DNA from: Neodiprion pinetum
Taxonomy: Eukaryota; Arthropoda; Insecta; Hymenoptera; Diprionidae
Reading direction: 5' to 3'
DNA length: 64,000 nucleotides
Assembly (NCBI RefSeq): GCF_021155775.2
Contig: NC_060236.1
Location: 22,458,238-22,522,237 of the forward strand
This document shows, piece by piece, positions 1 to 15,000 of the stretch. Every line of letters begins with the position of its first letter. The first letter of the stretch is position 1. Both the position numbers and the translations under genes were made by a program. The notes beneath the pieces are model-generated. The model searched no databases. It was not told where the DNA came from and saw only the letters and a list, made by a program, of their open reading frames with translations.

Positions 1-3000
1 GCTGCGCGGAATATCGCCGCTGATAACGATAACAGTGCTAAACGAGGAGTACGGTGGTGTGCGGTGCGAAGTGCTGGTGCTAGTTTCAGTGACGATAACA
101 ACAACGAGCAGAACAATAATGATGAGAACGAGAATGACAATGATGATAACAACAACGTTGACGATAACGCAAGGAGGGGAGTGAACGACGGTGATCGTCC
201 AACGTTCGGCGCTCGCGGTGAGTTTGAATCGGAGTTCGATCAAAGCGAACAATTATCGTTCAAAGCGTTGGGCCGTAGCCATTCGGCCTCCGGAGATAAG
301 AACAATTACAACAACAATAATCGTAGAGCGGAACGGGTTCACGTGAATGAGCGTGGTCGTTGCGCGGGGGAGGAAATCAATGGTAGCATCGAGAGCGTCA
401 GCGGCAGCAGAAGCATCGGCTTGTTGGGCCGGACCGCAACAATCGGCGAATTAGGCATGATCGCAGAATCCCCCATTTCTAACTCGGGCGATAACAGCGG
501 CAAGAATGCAAACTGGAGAAACAGTGAACGCCTCGCGGAAGTCGCGATGACCGCCGCAGCGGGCGGCGACGAGGAGGAGTCAGCCCTCGCCCGCATCGTC
601 TCCCGAAACGAGCGCGACCACCGAGCTACCAGATCCTGCGAAAACACCCCGGTCACAGCTAGCTGCTGTCCGACGATCGTCCGAAGCGGCAAGAAGCTTC
701 ATCAGCCACCTAGGCCTCGGTGTAGGCTTAACGCCGACAATTGTCTCAGCCTCCGCGACATCCTTCTGTCGTTTAATGGTCCGATCAGCGAGGAGCAGGC
801 CTGGGCTCTCTGCTATCAGTGCGCCAGGTGCTTCAAGAACGCGATTTTTTCCCACCCTCATCCCTCACCTCGGAACGACGACCGTCTCTACCACGTCACC
901 GAACTCTCCCACGTCCTCCTCCACAGGGACGGCGACGTGCATCAGTCAACCATGCGCAACTCACCGAATAATGCCGATACAGGTAAGTTACGACTGTTGA
1001 TTTGCCTTCGCAGCGTGCAGCGATGCGTGTTTGGAATTGATCAAGGATGTAACGAAAGTTGGTGTAGTTGAAAATTTTTAATTCATTTCTGAAAGTTTTC
1101 TAACGTATCCGTCTGCCAGAAGACAGTGCAGTCTCTCAATAGGGCCGCTTTTCCTCGCTTTCGTACTCGGCTGCTGTCCCACGCTCCCCATCCCAAGTTT
1201 ATCTTTGAAGCACAACTCTCAATAGGGCGAAGCCGCAAATGCAATGGCTGTGTCATTTATTTTACCACATAAACAAACCCATTCCCATTTAAATACACGA
1301 TCTTTCGTGTAAATCGTTTACACGAATAATTATGTATAAAAAAAAAGGGATATGTTAGTAAAATATTGACACACAAGTATTTTTCCAGGTTAAAATAAAA
1401 TTAAATGATGGTCTAACCGATGTATACAATTAAATGTATCGGCGCGTCCATGACCGGCTGCTGGCCCTAATGAGAGAATTTTCGACTTTTTCGTGACACG
1501 ACGCGACGCTCGCGCGAAGGTGACACCACGAAGGTGGTGGACCTTCGATTCCTGGAAAATCTCTTACCCTCTTGTACCGTTGCAGTTCTATTGAGAGAGT
1601 ACACGGTACATGCGGTGTTTTGGTAGTATCATCTGTAATGGAAAGAAATCCGGACGCCTGTATCGTGCAGGAATCGCGAATAGAATTATCCGGGACACCT
1701 GCTCGCTCGCCTGCCCGGCGCGCCGGGTAGGAGAGGTGTTGTTTTGATTCCGGTCGGATAGTAGGTGAGATCCTCCTCTGGGTTGGGTCAGGTCGCACAT
1801 CCGGTTAACGCACTTCGCCCACGCCGCGCATAGTATACAATGTAGCATTATATACATATCAGTAGATATAGAGAACATCGAAGGAAGCGAATCTGCAGCG
1901 AGGCGAGGCACTGCTAAATCGGGTGAGCGGGAACGGATTTTCTGCAGGCAAGGTCGCGCTTCATCGATCAATACGGGCGCCCACACCGGATCGTGTCACA
2001 ACTCTTGTACCTACCGGCTAACCTTATACGCCGGAGTGCTATGGTGATAGTTTACGGCGTGTCTGGAAAAGATTCCTTGAAATTTGGCAAATATCGGTTT
2101 CAATAATTTTTTACAAATAACTTATATACCGTATGTACAGTAAATAGTTCATGGCATTCATTAATGCCTTGGGCTTCCGGCTAGCTTGTTTTCGGTCCGA
2201 AAAACAAACGGCGGGCTCGATTCTAAACGAATCATGTGAAAATGACTCTCAATCTCTCGACTCAACGCACTCAACGTCGGCTGCATCGCCAGTCAGTCAC
2301 ATGATTCGTATAGAATCGAGCTTGCATTTTTATCGGACCGAAAACAAGTTAGCCGGAAGCCTAATGGATTAATGAACATTACTGTATATTATTGTACATG
2401 CTCTCAGCTCTACATACATACATGTACATATGAGCATGAGCATTGTACGTATGCCCGTACATACGATTTATTGTACATAGTATGTTAATAATTGCTACAA
2501 AAGTAAGGTTCACTAGATTTTCATTACCTGCAATTGCTTCTATCGACTAGTGATTATTCACTTATGACCATTTAAACGAGCATTCATATGAAATTTTAAC
2601 AAAATTTCTCTCCTACTCTCACCGGAAATTTTCTCCATGTGGAAGGCCTGTATACCTTAGCAATAATTCAAGGAGACAGTTTTTGGTAACAGGATATATA
2701 GAGGATCGTAAATTAACTCTCCTCGACGTATCATAGGCCTTCCAGTTGAGGAGTTGAGTAGGAGTTTGTAGATTTTTTTTCTCTACGGTTATTCTCATTC
2801 TGAGCTCATTCCTCATCAAGGTATATTATCATAATAAAATAGCACGCTGGCAAGTGATGCAGTCGAGAAATACAACGAGAGAATAGACAAATAGAATTAT
2901 AATAAAGAAGAAGAAGAAATGACCCAATTACTGGGACACGAAATCAAAGCAACCTCGTGTGGTCAACAGCGTGCTTATAAAATTTTTCCGCCATGCCGTA

Positions 3001-6000
3001 GCGTTTGTGCATTGTATCTGCTGTAGTATAGTACCATTGTGTAACAGAAAGATTGTGTCTACAGGTATCTTTAAGTATGTGTTTGTTACATGTACCCGAT
3101 TATATCGCGCGGCGCGCGCGTAGGACTGCAGAGCCAACCCGAGAGCAATGGGCGTTGGATGATAAACTCGTGATAAGGAGGAACCTTGCAAGGTCGATTA
3201 GAGAAAGAAAATTTCGTGATAAGAAGTTAATAACATAGCATATCGCAAGGACTGAACTCATCCCTGTCCAGGCTTCATTATATCTCTGTCAATAACGATG
3301 ACGAACTCTCATACCTGTAAATTGGTCGTCGTAATATTCTTATAGCCAATTAACCCGAAACTTGGACGTTGTACGGTTGACACGTCGTATACTTCAATGA
3401 AATATCTTTCTGTGTCTATTGATATTGATAACAATGCATTTTCATGACTTACTGAGCTGGAGGCTAGTCGTCAACGACTGCCGTATAAAAATAAACAACG
3501 GCTTAGTCATCAACCGTAGCCATATTACGATGTCGAGTATTTACGTCAGCTTTGGGAGATTAGCTTGCCACTCAATTTCGCTATCGACAAAACACATCGT
3601 CTCCACGTCCTGTTAATACTTTACAGTATAAAACGGTCATGTTCGTTGCGAATAAACTACAGAGAAAAATGATCTTTAGCCGTGAAACAATATAATTCTG
3701 TGCAACGAAATGTGCATGGGAAATTTTTTATTCGTCATACGCATAAAATGTTGTAAAAACTCGAATATTTATATTGATTGAGGTATTTTTCTTCGTTATG
3801 TTACAGATTCGAGGGAAGCGTTCATATCGGAACACAAGGTAAGCTGATCACTCACCTGCCTAGCGATAATCCTCTATCTTCTCCGACACCACGCAGCCTG
3901 AGTGCTCGCATTCATATTGTAAGGACTTGCCGCTATACAGGACCAGCAATTCACCGTTTCAAGCCTCCGAGCGTTCGCTTCTTCGTCTTCTCCTCCTTCT
4001 TCTTCTTCCGCTTCTTCTTCTTCTTCTTCTTCTTCTCCTTCTTCTTCTTCTTCTTCTTCTTCTTCTTCTTCTTCTTCTCAACTCCCCCTCTTTTTGTTTC
4101 TCTTGTTTTTGTTGTTATACTCGAACCCGCTGATCTGCTGCTTCTTGGCACGCTGACCCCCATTCGCTCTTACATAGCTGTACGCTGGTCATTCTCCGAC
4201 CTGGTTGATTACGACGACGACGATGACGATGCCGTCGGTGTGGCTGATCTCTTTGCATGTGTCAAACCTACGTATATACGTATGTACATAAATTGTACTA
4301 CTCGCTCTGCGGAATCTCCAGCTCGTGGCACACTTTGCCCCTTTTTGAATTGCACGCTGCAAAGATATTTTGCTTCTCTCTTCCTCTTGACTTCGTTTGC
4401 CTTCCATATTCCTCCCACGAGCGTTATCCGCGTTCTCACGGCCCTAAAACTCACCATGCTACGAGGTGGAGAATTATTATTATGGGTGCAAAGATCTTCT
4501 CACTAACTCCCATCTACCGTAACATATTTATCAAAGTCCGATAATAGCTGCCGGATGAACTATATAATTTTTCGTCATGTATAATTACATACAATTCACC
4601 GTGCAGGTAATTCTTTTCACATTGATCTGCTCAATCACAAAATTTGTAATGTTTCTTGCAATGGGAAAAAGATTTTTTAACTACGCTTCTAGGACAGGAT
4701 TCGGACGTCCTTGCACCTGTTCACAGAACCCATTGTATATATTTCGTTTTATGTACCAAAGTACAGGACAGCTTTAATCTTGATCTCGGGATTGCAGAAC
4801 GGCGCGTTTCGAACGGCATAAATAACGGAACCTTCTTCGGCTAAAAAATAACGCAGCACCGGCGCGAGAGCGTTGATAAATGTTCGGTAGGCGATATTCC
4901 ACGCGCCGGTTGACCCTGTAATCCCAAAAACTGCCCCCTTCTTGCTCCTCTCGCCCCTCTCGGCCCTCGTTCGTCTCATTCTCGCACCTGTTTGGTCCTC
5001 GTTCGGGATATGGATACCTGTAGTCCTGCACCCACGCCCACGAGAGGCAGGAAAAAAAAACATGAAAACCGGAATGATCGTACTTGTTGAAAGTGTATAA
5101 AAAGAGAGAAATGAAACATGACTATATACCGGAATAAGTTATTTAATAATATGCCGATGGTGAATGATATTTCTCATATTATATGTCTTTTTTTTTTATT
5201 TTCTAGTTGGTGTTCTCGCTGGGTATGATAGTTTTCGCCGCTCTAGACTTTGGTCTGGACGAGGAGGAGGAACGACGCGTAGCTCCAGATCTCGAAGCCC
5301 TAATAACGCTGATGACACAACCCGGTGAGCATGCGGTGCCGACAATTTTTCCTCATATTGCCACATGTACTCTAGTTTCCCACCTTTGGGGAAAACAAAA
5401 GTAAACACGTGAGCCTAGGGGGATGAGAATTTTCCGTAGAAAGTCCTTTTCTGCCTTTTTGCAAATTAGCGGACTCTTGAGAATCTGGTAGTTTCTTCCA
5501 AAGCTTGAGCTTCCTACGGTATTCTTGAAATTTTTACCCCATTACTAGTAGGAAACTCGAGGCAGGGTCAATATTTACGACCCGAGGGCGCAGGACTTGC
5601 GAACCACGTGTTGAGCAGCTCACTCGTGGGAAAAGAATACCGGGTCTTCTCCTGTCTCGAGTCGTCGGGTGGGTGGGTATAAGGTATTAGCTTTAGAAAA
5701 GCATAATAACGTAGCCTGGCAACTCAAACCACGGGCGTGAGAATTATCAGGCCCGGGTCTTGTTGAGTATCCTGCTATGCGAACTTCGTTGCAGCGGAGT
5801 CGCAGAGTTAATTCTGCAGAGAGGCTGAACGCGAGGATAGACTCGCGGGCGACATAGTACCGTCATTATTACTGCATCGGCTAATTATATAGCTTCCCCT
5901 TAATTACACTTTGTGACTTGTGTATGGGTATGAGCTTATAATTGGCACAATTGTCGTACCACTGGAACTCTCCTTCGGGAAAATTGTTCTATGGGATTCG

Positions 6001-9000
6001 CATGAGGAATGTGCAGTAGAATGTTGTTATTGAAAAACGAAGACGCTCTGCAGTGTGCGAAAACTTTCATTTTTCAAATATCTTTGCTTAACGCTGCCAC
6101 TTGTATGAGATTTTCACGAGACGAGGATTGGAAGAGGGAAAATAAAAATTCACACGCATAACGATATTGCGGAACTTAATATGCCGTATGCACTGCGGAA
6201 AAAAGTTTAGCCTTATATTTGACATTCCTGAGAATTCTGTTATTACAACTACAGTTGTCCGTTATAGGCTATTCGGAATATTGAATTGAATGTTGTTCTT
6301 TGTTGATTGAGTCATTCTATTCTATACATATATTGTTCTTCGTTAATTATCATTTAGAAACGGTCAATGTATTGTACAATTAACCCTTGAGTCACGCATT
6401 GTTGTGCTGAGTCAACTCTCATTACAAGATAGTATTGTATGGTTTTTGCGGTCACTGATTACGAATCTGAGATTAGATTTTGAAAATTCAAGATGGCGGA
6501 TTCAATATGATGGACCAAAATTATAAATTTGATCTAATACGGCCAAAAAACTGTATGCAGGGGTTTTCGGGGTCGCTGATTGGATTCGCCATACTGAATT
6601 GTGAAAATATTATTTCAGATTTGTAATCAGCACCCCTGGAAAAAAAAATCGACATAAAATAGGTGGTAAGATTACTTACCACTATGACTCAAAGGATTAA
6701 CTGAATTAGACCATTACAGAATATGAATTGTGTTCTTCAATAACAATATTCTGTCCGTAGAAATTCTATCAGTTATGTGAGTCTTTTTGTACGTACAGCG
6801 ATTTTGATCGTGTACATTTATAATCAAGGAAGGGTCTGCAGGCACATTGTGCCGTCTATCGTGCGTCGCGGTTCGTAGGCACCGAGAGGCCTCAGGCGGC
6901 AAATAATTTTTCACGGTGAAAAAATCCTGCATGTAACATGGAGTGCCGCCGGAAGTAGTTAGTATCTCGCCAGTGAATCCGGTTCCGGCGCCATCGCCCT
7001 ATCCATCCGTTGTTTGGATTATATCAATTTGGCGCAGCTTTAAAGTCATATGTATATTACGCTCCAAGCTTTCAATACGTACGATCGTTTCAGAGGATGA
7101 ATCCGAGGCGGAGGACCGGCTCCAGGAAACCGACGACGAGGGTATCGAACGGGATTCTGGGGAGAGCGAGGACGACCCGATTCATCAGACTCCCGATGCT
7201 CACGGGGTTCATCCCGCTGGCTACATCCGGAGGGTTTATACACCACGCGTCCCTGCACCATGCTCCGTCAACACTGTGATACAGGTCCGTTTTTCAACTC
7301 GCCGCACCGCAGCTGTCGATGCCGGTATTTCACGATACGGCATTGAGAATAAAAAGACATCTTTTTGCCCATTTTACGAACGTATATCGTGATATCGAAT
7401 CAATGTATCTGTGTCACTTGAACTCAATTGAACCATGATGCATTATACTCACTGGAACTCATTGAATGGGAGCTACAATGTTTCAGGCTTCGAAAAAATG
7501 GAGGTCACCGCATGGTCCCGTTTTATAGATGGCGGATACATTCGATTTAACCTCTCGTGAAAAGAAAGTAACTACATAAATTCTCGATTATACCCACTTG
7601 AATCGCATAATCATGATTATAGTAAAAAGGTTCGGATATCACGAATACTCGCGTACTTATGGAACCGAATTTTGACTACATCGATTGCTCTGTTCGCAGC
7701 TATGCACGAGGCATCTTCAGGGGACGTCGGAACAGGCGGATACTCACTACAAGGCGGTCGTCCGCGCTCTAGTCGCAGAGGCTCTGGAGTTGTCTCATTT
7801 TCTGGAAAAGGTCGCCGCCGACAAACAGGGCAATAATTCTACGTCGACCGTAACCGGTGATACAACGGAGCGGAATCTCGACACCCTCGACTTCAACGAC
7901 TGGGTGAGTGTCCGTCCTTGATGCAGATGATCTTTTTTTTCTTTAGACAATTACGCGGGGTGAGTTGTAAAAACAGCCCAACGACGTTTGGTATAATACA
8001 CATACTGGTAAATTATCGCTTCTTGCATACTTTTTCAAATTGTATCCCCTAAAATCTCGTATCTGTCATTGCGCGTGTGCATATTTTGGCATTACAAAAT
8101 AATGACTATACCCTTCCTCTATAATTATAGACTAACGTCAGGATATGGCGGGCGCTGCAAGTACGTAGGTATAAGATAGCCATGAAATACCTACCCTTAC
8201 CTAATCTAATCTTGATGTAGTGCATATGCGTGTAAATGTTAATGTTCTAACCCTATATGATACGAATTCATACGAGCTATACCCTGGTAATACAAAGCTT
8301 GTCTATGGCTCGTTTCATGAATTCACCATTTTTCACCATGCAGTATATATACGTAGCGATTTTCACGTGGTTTCGAGAAAACGTTCTGACAGTGCGTGCA
8401 TTTCATATGAAGCAACACTGTATACATGTACAATACATACCTATGCAGTATCCAAACACGATGTGTTAGACTTTTGAGAAAGCATTTATCTACTTGCATG
8501 CGGCACGTTCAATACGTATTCCGAGATACACATGCACGCATACATATCTTCCGATGTACAGAGGCTGTGATAGAATTCAATGTGGTATGTGCCGATGGGT
8601 TAATTTATTGCCTTCGTTTTTTTCCTTTCTTGTGAACCAGATTTTTATGATCTTGAATAACCGCAGAGTATTTAAAAATCTAATAGAATTGGATATCAGA
8701 TCTCAAGGATGATGAACCCCTCGGCACTGCACATTTAATATGCATATCTAATCCTTTGAACAACTGCTGATTGCCGTAGGCCAGATTCTGGGTCCAAGTT
8801 ATTGGAGAGCTGAGGCGTGGCGTGAAGTTGAAGAAAGTCGAAAGGTCGATCGGCCCAGGAGGCGAGGGAGGAACGGGAGGTGGACATCCCGGTGGAAAGC
8901 GTACTCGCGTCACCGGTCGAGGTATAGAGTTCGAATTGACACCTTACGAGATTTTGATGGACGATATCAGGGCACGCCGGTATCGACTGCGGACAACACC

Positions 9001-12000
9001 ATCACCGTCGCCTGCTCACCTCAGGAAGGACGCCCACGCCGTCATTCTCGACTTCATTAGGAGTAGACCACCCCTTAAAAAGGTACGATCATGGAAAAAA
9101 ATGTAGTACTTGATCACTTTTGCTGAAAAGTTTATATTGTAACTTTGAATGCTTTTGTTTGCAACCCTACAGGTATATAAGTAACAATCTGTGTGTCTAT
9201 GTAATCAATATAGGTAAACATGATGTAATATGTAGTCACTGGCATCTAATTGACGAAATGAACTGTATCGTATAGGTATGCGTGTCAGCATCTATAATTC
9301 CGTCTGACACCACTCCATCTAATACGTGTTTATCTATTTTCCTTGCCGCACGTGATAAGTATTAGAGGTATATATTTTGCCTGGCGGCTTCCGCGTACTT
9401 CACGCAAACCGGGCTATCATACGCTCGCATATCATTATCAACGCGTGGAGATAAGATATAAAAAGACCGCAAGATTAAAGTTTATACAATCGTAGGAGGA
9501 GATCTAGTGCAGGGTATTTTATATCAGCTGGACACTTGACAGGACTGAGAGAGATACGGACAGATTTCATAGATACTGTGGAAAAGATAAAGAAAAAAAA
9601 GAAAATAATTACAAGAATAATTTCCACAGGCGTCCGAGCGGAAGCTGCCGCCGTTAAAGCGACAATCGACGCCGCATGAACTGCTGATGGAGAGTATAAA
9701 ACGACCCCCTAAACCACTTCGGCCGTCTTGCAGCCCGAAAAGGCTCGGGAGAGACGACGCAACGGAACAGAGGACGCCAACGCGGGATTTCGTACTTTCA
9801 GGTAAGAGATACAAATTCGGATTCGGTTTCGGCTGTCCTTTATAGTACACAGCGGTTAGGTAATAATTGTAGTGGCAGAGATTAGCGGTAAATTGTACCA
9901 GTGTGTACAATTCCGCCTGTCCATGTATGCACGTAGTCTGCACATCGATGAGGGAAAGGGATGTGAAAGGAAAGGAGAGGTGAGCAGAGGAGGGCCTCTT
10001 GCGCGGTCCATCCGTCCCGCATGCCAGTCGCCGCAGTCGTCGGGGACACTTTGCACCGTTCGATATCCCGGAGCTTTCGGTCTCAGATTCGTATATACGT
10101 ATACATATACCTGTTAAAATTGTGACATTACTCGCCGGAATACGCGGTTAGTCCACTCGTGTCGATTGAAACTTTATCCCGTGTACACCGTACGTGTGCG
10201 AACAAGACAACCCGCGCACATATTGATAGTTGGAGTCTGTGTTATAATTGTAATCCGTATGTACGTACGCGAATCGACTTTCTCTGCCGAAAACTTTGGA
10301 TCATGTTCAATATGGCAGTCGAACGGGATTCGAATCGCGCGTAACTCAAGTTGCGTCATCACCTGCTTGTAATAGCCATTCCGTATATGAGTTTCAAATT
10401 TAATCGAATGTTGTGCAATATCCGATAACTGGGTTGTTTGGTAACGGAATCGCGCGGTTTCGCTAATTTTTATACCCAACATTTTGTAAGTGAAAAACGA
10501 CATCGCTACCGCAACGTATATCTGACATGCAATTGAAGATGGAGACGACGGAGCGCGATGACGCGTTGAAGAATATAATAGGTAAAGCAACACGAATCAT
10601 TGATTTTTCCATGGTATTTAGTAAGGAGTACAAGTCGCAACCCTTCAGCTGGAACTTTTATCGTATAAACCGTGAGAAGGTATACGTATAGATGTTTGTT
10701 TTTCCCACGCGCTAGATTTCCTTCCGTACATAATTTTTACTCACGGGCAGGGGGGAGGTGGAATGCAGTTGATTGATACGCGGAGGTATAATACTGTTGA
10801 AAAATTCATGTGAATCCCAGTCCATTGTCCTGTGCGTTTTATGAAATTTGTTTGTCAGCATATGCTGTAAAGAGAATTGGTTCAGTTAAATTTGTTCTTT
10901 TCAAGTAGAATTCCATAAACAGCGACTTGTCTCAATGATGTGAAATATATTGTACAGGTGATGAGTCGATAAAACTACCGGTAGGTGCAGTCCAAGATGC
11001 AGCTGCATTCAGCTCTTAGAGAATATATCGGAAATTCACATCGTACTGATTGGGATAGTACAAGGGTATTTGCATGTAACGTTCTTTATATTTATCATGT
11101 ATATACTTATACCTACGACTACCCTAACGGAAGTCGAGCGATGCGTCATCGACGGCAGAGCGCATTACAGATATGCTATATACGTATCTAATAACAACGA
11201 GCATGCGCATTTTCGAAGGGCTTAAAGTTTCGTCCGGGCGAGTTTAGTCTGGGGTGAACGTCAGTTGAGTCATCTACACCCTCGGCCCGAGCTGATACCG
11301 TGACCTTACCGTGCAGAATAGTCCAAGCACATCGATGGTGCAGCGTTGATAAAGATTCGTAGGTCCGCGGTATCATTGCGCCCGCTAACGTGCAGCAATT
11401 CCTATAAACATTTCTCTCAAGACGAGCACCGACAAGAGGTGAAGCTGCAAAGGATGTGGCTCCGGGTTTTTAAAAATCAATGAATCCGCGCAAAGTCTGC
11501 ACGCGTTCCATCTGGTGATATCCTCGTTTTACTTGTAATTGAATTCCCAAGGTCCCAACCTTGTACATATCTTTGACCACCTCTATGCCCGCAGGTTTGA
11601 TCAGTTTAAAAGTGATTACATTTATTCGATGAATTGTTTTTCAAAATTACGCGTCGATAAAAATCCTGTGAAGTTGTTGAAAGAAGTGCGATATCTCGGA
11701 TGAATATAAAAGAACTATAGTCTCTTTATTCGAGTAATCATTGGTATATGGTATCTCGTCGACGTTGTCGGAGAAGATGGACGGCGCGAGGACGAGAGCG
11801 ACTTATATACACCCAGCTGTGCGACGCGATCAATAATCCACCTGACCGCGTATATACCTATGTATGCGGGATCAAGTAAATTACGTTTTACGGGGTTCTG
11901 ATTCGGACCAACGTCTCTGCAACGTCGCGATGAACTCGAAGCGTCTTAATTCCTCGAGGAAGAAATCATCGTCGTGATTTCGACTCCCGTTCTCTGCGTC

Positions 12001-15000
12001 TGATGCACAGTGATGATCCTTGGAATTCAGGATCAGTCTTATACGCAAGAATTCGAATCCAGGATCAAGTCTTAACAAAGATAGTGACTAGGGTTTTCCT
12101 TGCTGCACAATGCTCCTCGCGGTGGGCGGCGAGTCGCGTCGCATCGTCCTCGGCGAGGTTCCGCCCGTTCAATCCGAGCAGGAACAGGAGCCGGCTCAGG
12201 ACGTCGCGGCGCAGTGGCGCGTTCACGAGGGTCAGGACACGTCGAACTCAAGGCGCGATTCGTTTTCTCGAAATTTAAAAGCGAATGCAACCGGCGATAA
12301 GGGCGATCAGCAACAAGGCGCGGCTGGCTGGGACCGCAAACCTCACGCGAATAGGAATTGTAAGTCGCGTTGTAGGAGGCGCTTTAAGGTACCAGGTAAT
12401 CATCCGTTCATACCTCATCGTACGTCGTCTGTGTTTTTATAGGTACTATTACGCTTCATCCACCATCTTTTCGCCATTTAGAACGCTTTTAATTAGCTGT
12501 GGGGCATGTACCGTACACCAGCCTCTGCCTAACTTCCTGCCAAGCCCACGCACTCGATACGGACTTGAGCGTGAATTTAGGCGGACGCTGGTTCATATGC
12601 CTGCATGTATGGTACTCTGTAAAAGGTGAAGTTATTATTGGTAATCGATTTTATCGTTTCACTTCAGGTACTGGAACCAGAGATGATGTCGAGACAACGA
12701 ACGCCGGACTCGATACAACACCGAAAAGTTCTAGGCGTGCATCGAACGATCTATCTCGGCCGCCTCACCATCCACCGCGCCGTTTGATCATACCCGACGA
12801 CGTCAAGGTAACGTAATTATTCCACTGCTGCATGGTGCGGTGAATTGAATGCACCGATTTTCCATAAACATTTACCTATGAGAAAACTAGAGAAACAAAG
12901 CAATACGAATAAAAATAAACTTGGCAAACAGCTCGACGGTGAGGATGACGACGACGATGACTGCTGGGGCGATGGGAATGAGATCGAGGACGACAACGAC
13001 GAAGCTGAGGTTGAAGGGGAGCGAGAGAGGGCCGGTGAGTCGGCGAATCCGTGGCGACGGACAGGTGGGCTCAGACTTACAAGAAACGAGTATCATCGTT
13101 TCTGCGACACGCAACTAGAGTGTAAATAATTTTTGTAAATTGAAAAAGATATATATTATCTATTTACGCATACAATTATGTGTACTGAGTTTAGTTACAT
13201 ATTGTTAAAAGTTTTTTTTTTTGCATGGCCTCATGAGTCACACGTAGTGTGGCGTTTTGTAGATTGTTGCATTGCATTTTACCGTGCAATTGTTTTTTTA
13301 TTTTTTTCTTACACCCTCGTTGTATGTCTGCACTTATCGATATACTTTTATTTAATTTCACATTTTCTCGTATTATGTATAATTTTTCCTAAATACACCA
13401 AAATACCTATCTTTCCTCATAATTCGTTCAACTTCCAATTAGACAAGGTATCTGAGTGTAATTCCTTTTAATTTCTTTTACACTTGTTAATTCAACATAT
13501 GGCAGGGTTTCGATTTCATCACGTTTACACTTATTTCTCATGCAGCTTACGACCTAGCGACCCAGTGCCCGACAAGGAGGGTCTCTAATCGCCGGCACAC
13601 GGTGACTAGCGTGACCAGCACTGGACTAGGGACGCTATCGCTTCCCCACTCGAGACCACAGAGTCGGCAGTATGAGTCTCGGAATCTCAGGGATACGACT
13701 CTTCCCCGTGCGCCGAGATCGAAAGACCGAGATCGTTTTATCGAGCCGGAGTTGCCCTCCAGTGTAAGCAGCTCGCAGGACGAACTGGGACAAGAGGTAT
13801 CGATGCTGGTCAGACTAAATAATTGCTAACTCTGAGATTTGAAATTATCTCGAATAAAAAGAAATACTTTGATCAACCATTCTGAGGCCTGATAAAAACT
13901 TGGAACTATCTTAATTTTATCACCAGAAGTCGTCAAGCAAGGGGGGAGGAAACTCGTCGCTCGGCAATATGTTCCTTGACGAACGTCTCTCGCTTACTCT
14001 CGAAGAGATTGTTCATATACGCAGCGTTCTGACCAAGGCGGAACTCGAATCGCTTCCGGTTGAGGGGCGGGTCAAAGAAGACGTGGAGAAGAGGCGGGTT
14101 TGTTTCTTATGCTTGAAAACCAGGTTCGGCATCCTTGGTCCTTGGGGCCAGCGCTGTCGGCTTTGTGAACGGACCGTTTGCGGAAAGTGTTACATCAAGG
14201 TTCGCTTTTGTGAAAATCACATAAATTACTATCTCCGTCTGTGTGATCGTATACTAGAAAACAATAGAAAAAAAGACTACTACCCATGAATTTTTCGAGT
14301 GTAGATGCGGATACCAACGGAACATTTCGCCCACGTGCCGGTCGTTCTCTTGTCACCGAGTTTGATGTTGTCACCGGCCTCCGAAGTGGATGGAAAGGAA
14401 TACTCATCGCCGAGCCATGGCGCGGTTCGAAATCTCTGGCCCAGGCCGGCGGGCGGCGTTGGATCCGCACCAGCATCTCCGGCCACGAAACGGCGTGACC
14501 CGGCGTTGAGAAACACCCCGACACCGACCCCAACTCCATCCTCTGTTAACATTTCGCATCGCGAGGATAACGGGACGGCCTGCAACAGCCTGCCACCGAG
14601 CAATAGCAGCCCTGCCGCATCTTCCCAAAAAATGGACAAAAGGTAGGAGAGGGATTGGGGTTGATGTCGTTCTGGGGGTACAGCTGGCGGTGGGATTGCG
14701 AGGAGAGTGAAAATGAACGGTTAAAAGTTCCACGAGCATTCACTACGATATGAAATTATACCGAACGTCGTGACGAGAGCAATTTCTTTAATTTACCTGT
14801 ACTCAACTGAATGGTAGGGGACCTTTTCGACTTCGCAGGACCGATAGAAACTCTTTGTTTTCCAGTCGGAGATTTTACTGCAGCAGCGCGAACAGTAGCC
14901 CGGCCCGGACGTCTGCATCGTCGGCGCGTTATGGAGCTGGTGATTTACGGGTCGCCGAGCAGCTGCGAGGTGTAGCGATGGTCGTTTGCCAAGACTGCCG

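Noticed and set aside
1430..1986. Two overlapping minus-strand frames in a CpG-rich part of spire intron 1
   Set aside because: No domain, no splice support, and one shadows the other.
3778..4506. Open frames rich in Phe, Leu or Lys
   Set aside because: Produced by the TTC microsatellite in a spire intron.
7094..7284. Direct joining of spire exon 1 (982) to the exon at 7094
   Set aside because: The phase would allow it, but it would delete the KIND segment encoded at 3807-3838 and 5207-5324, whose sequence fits the domain.
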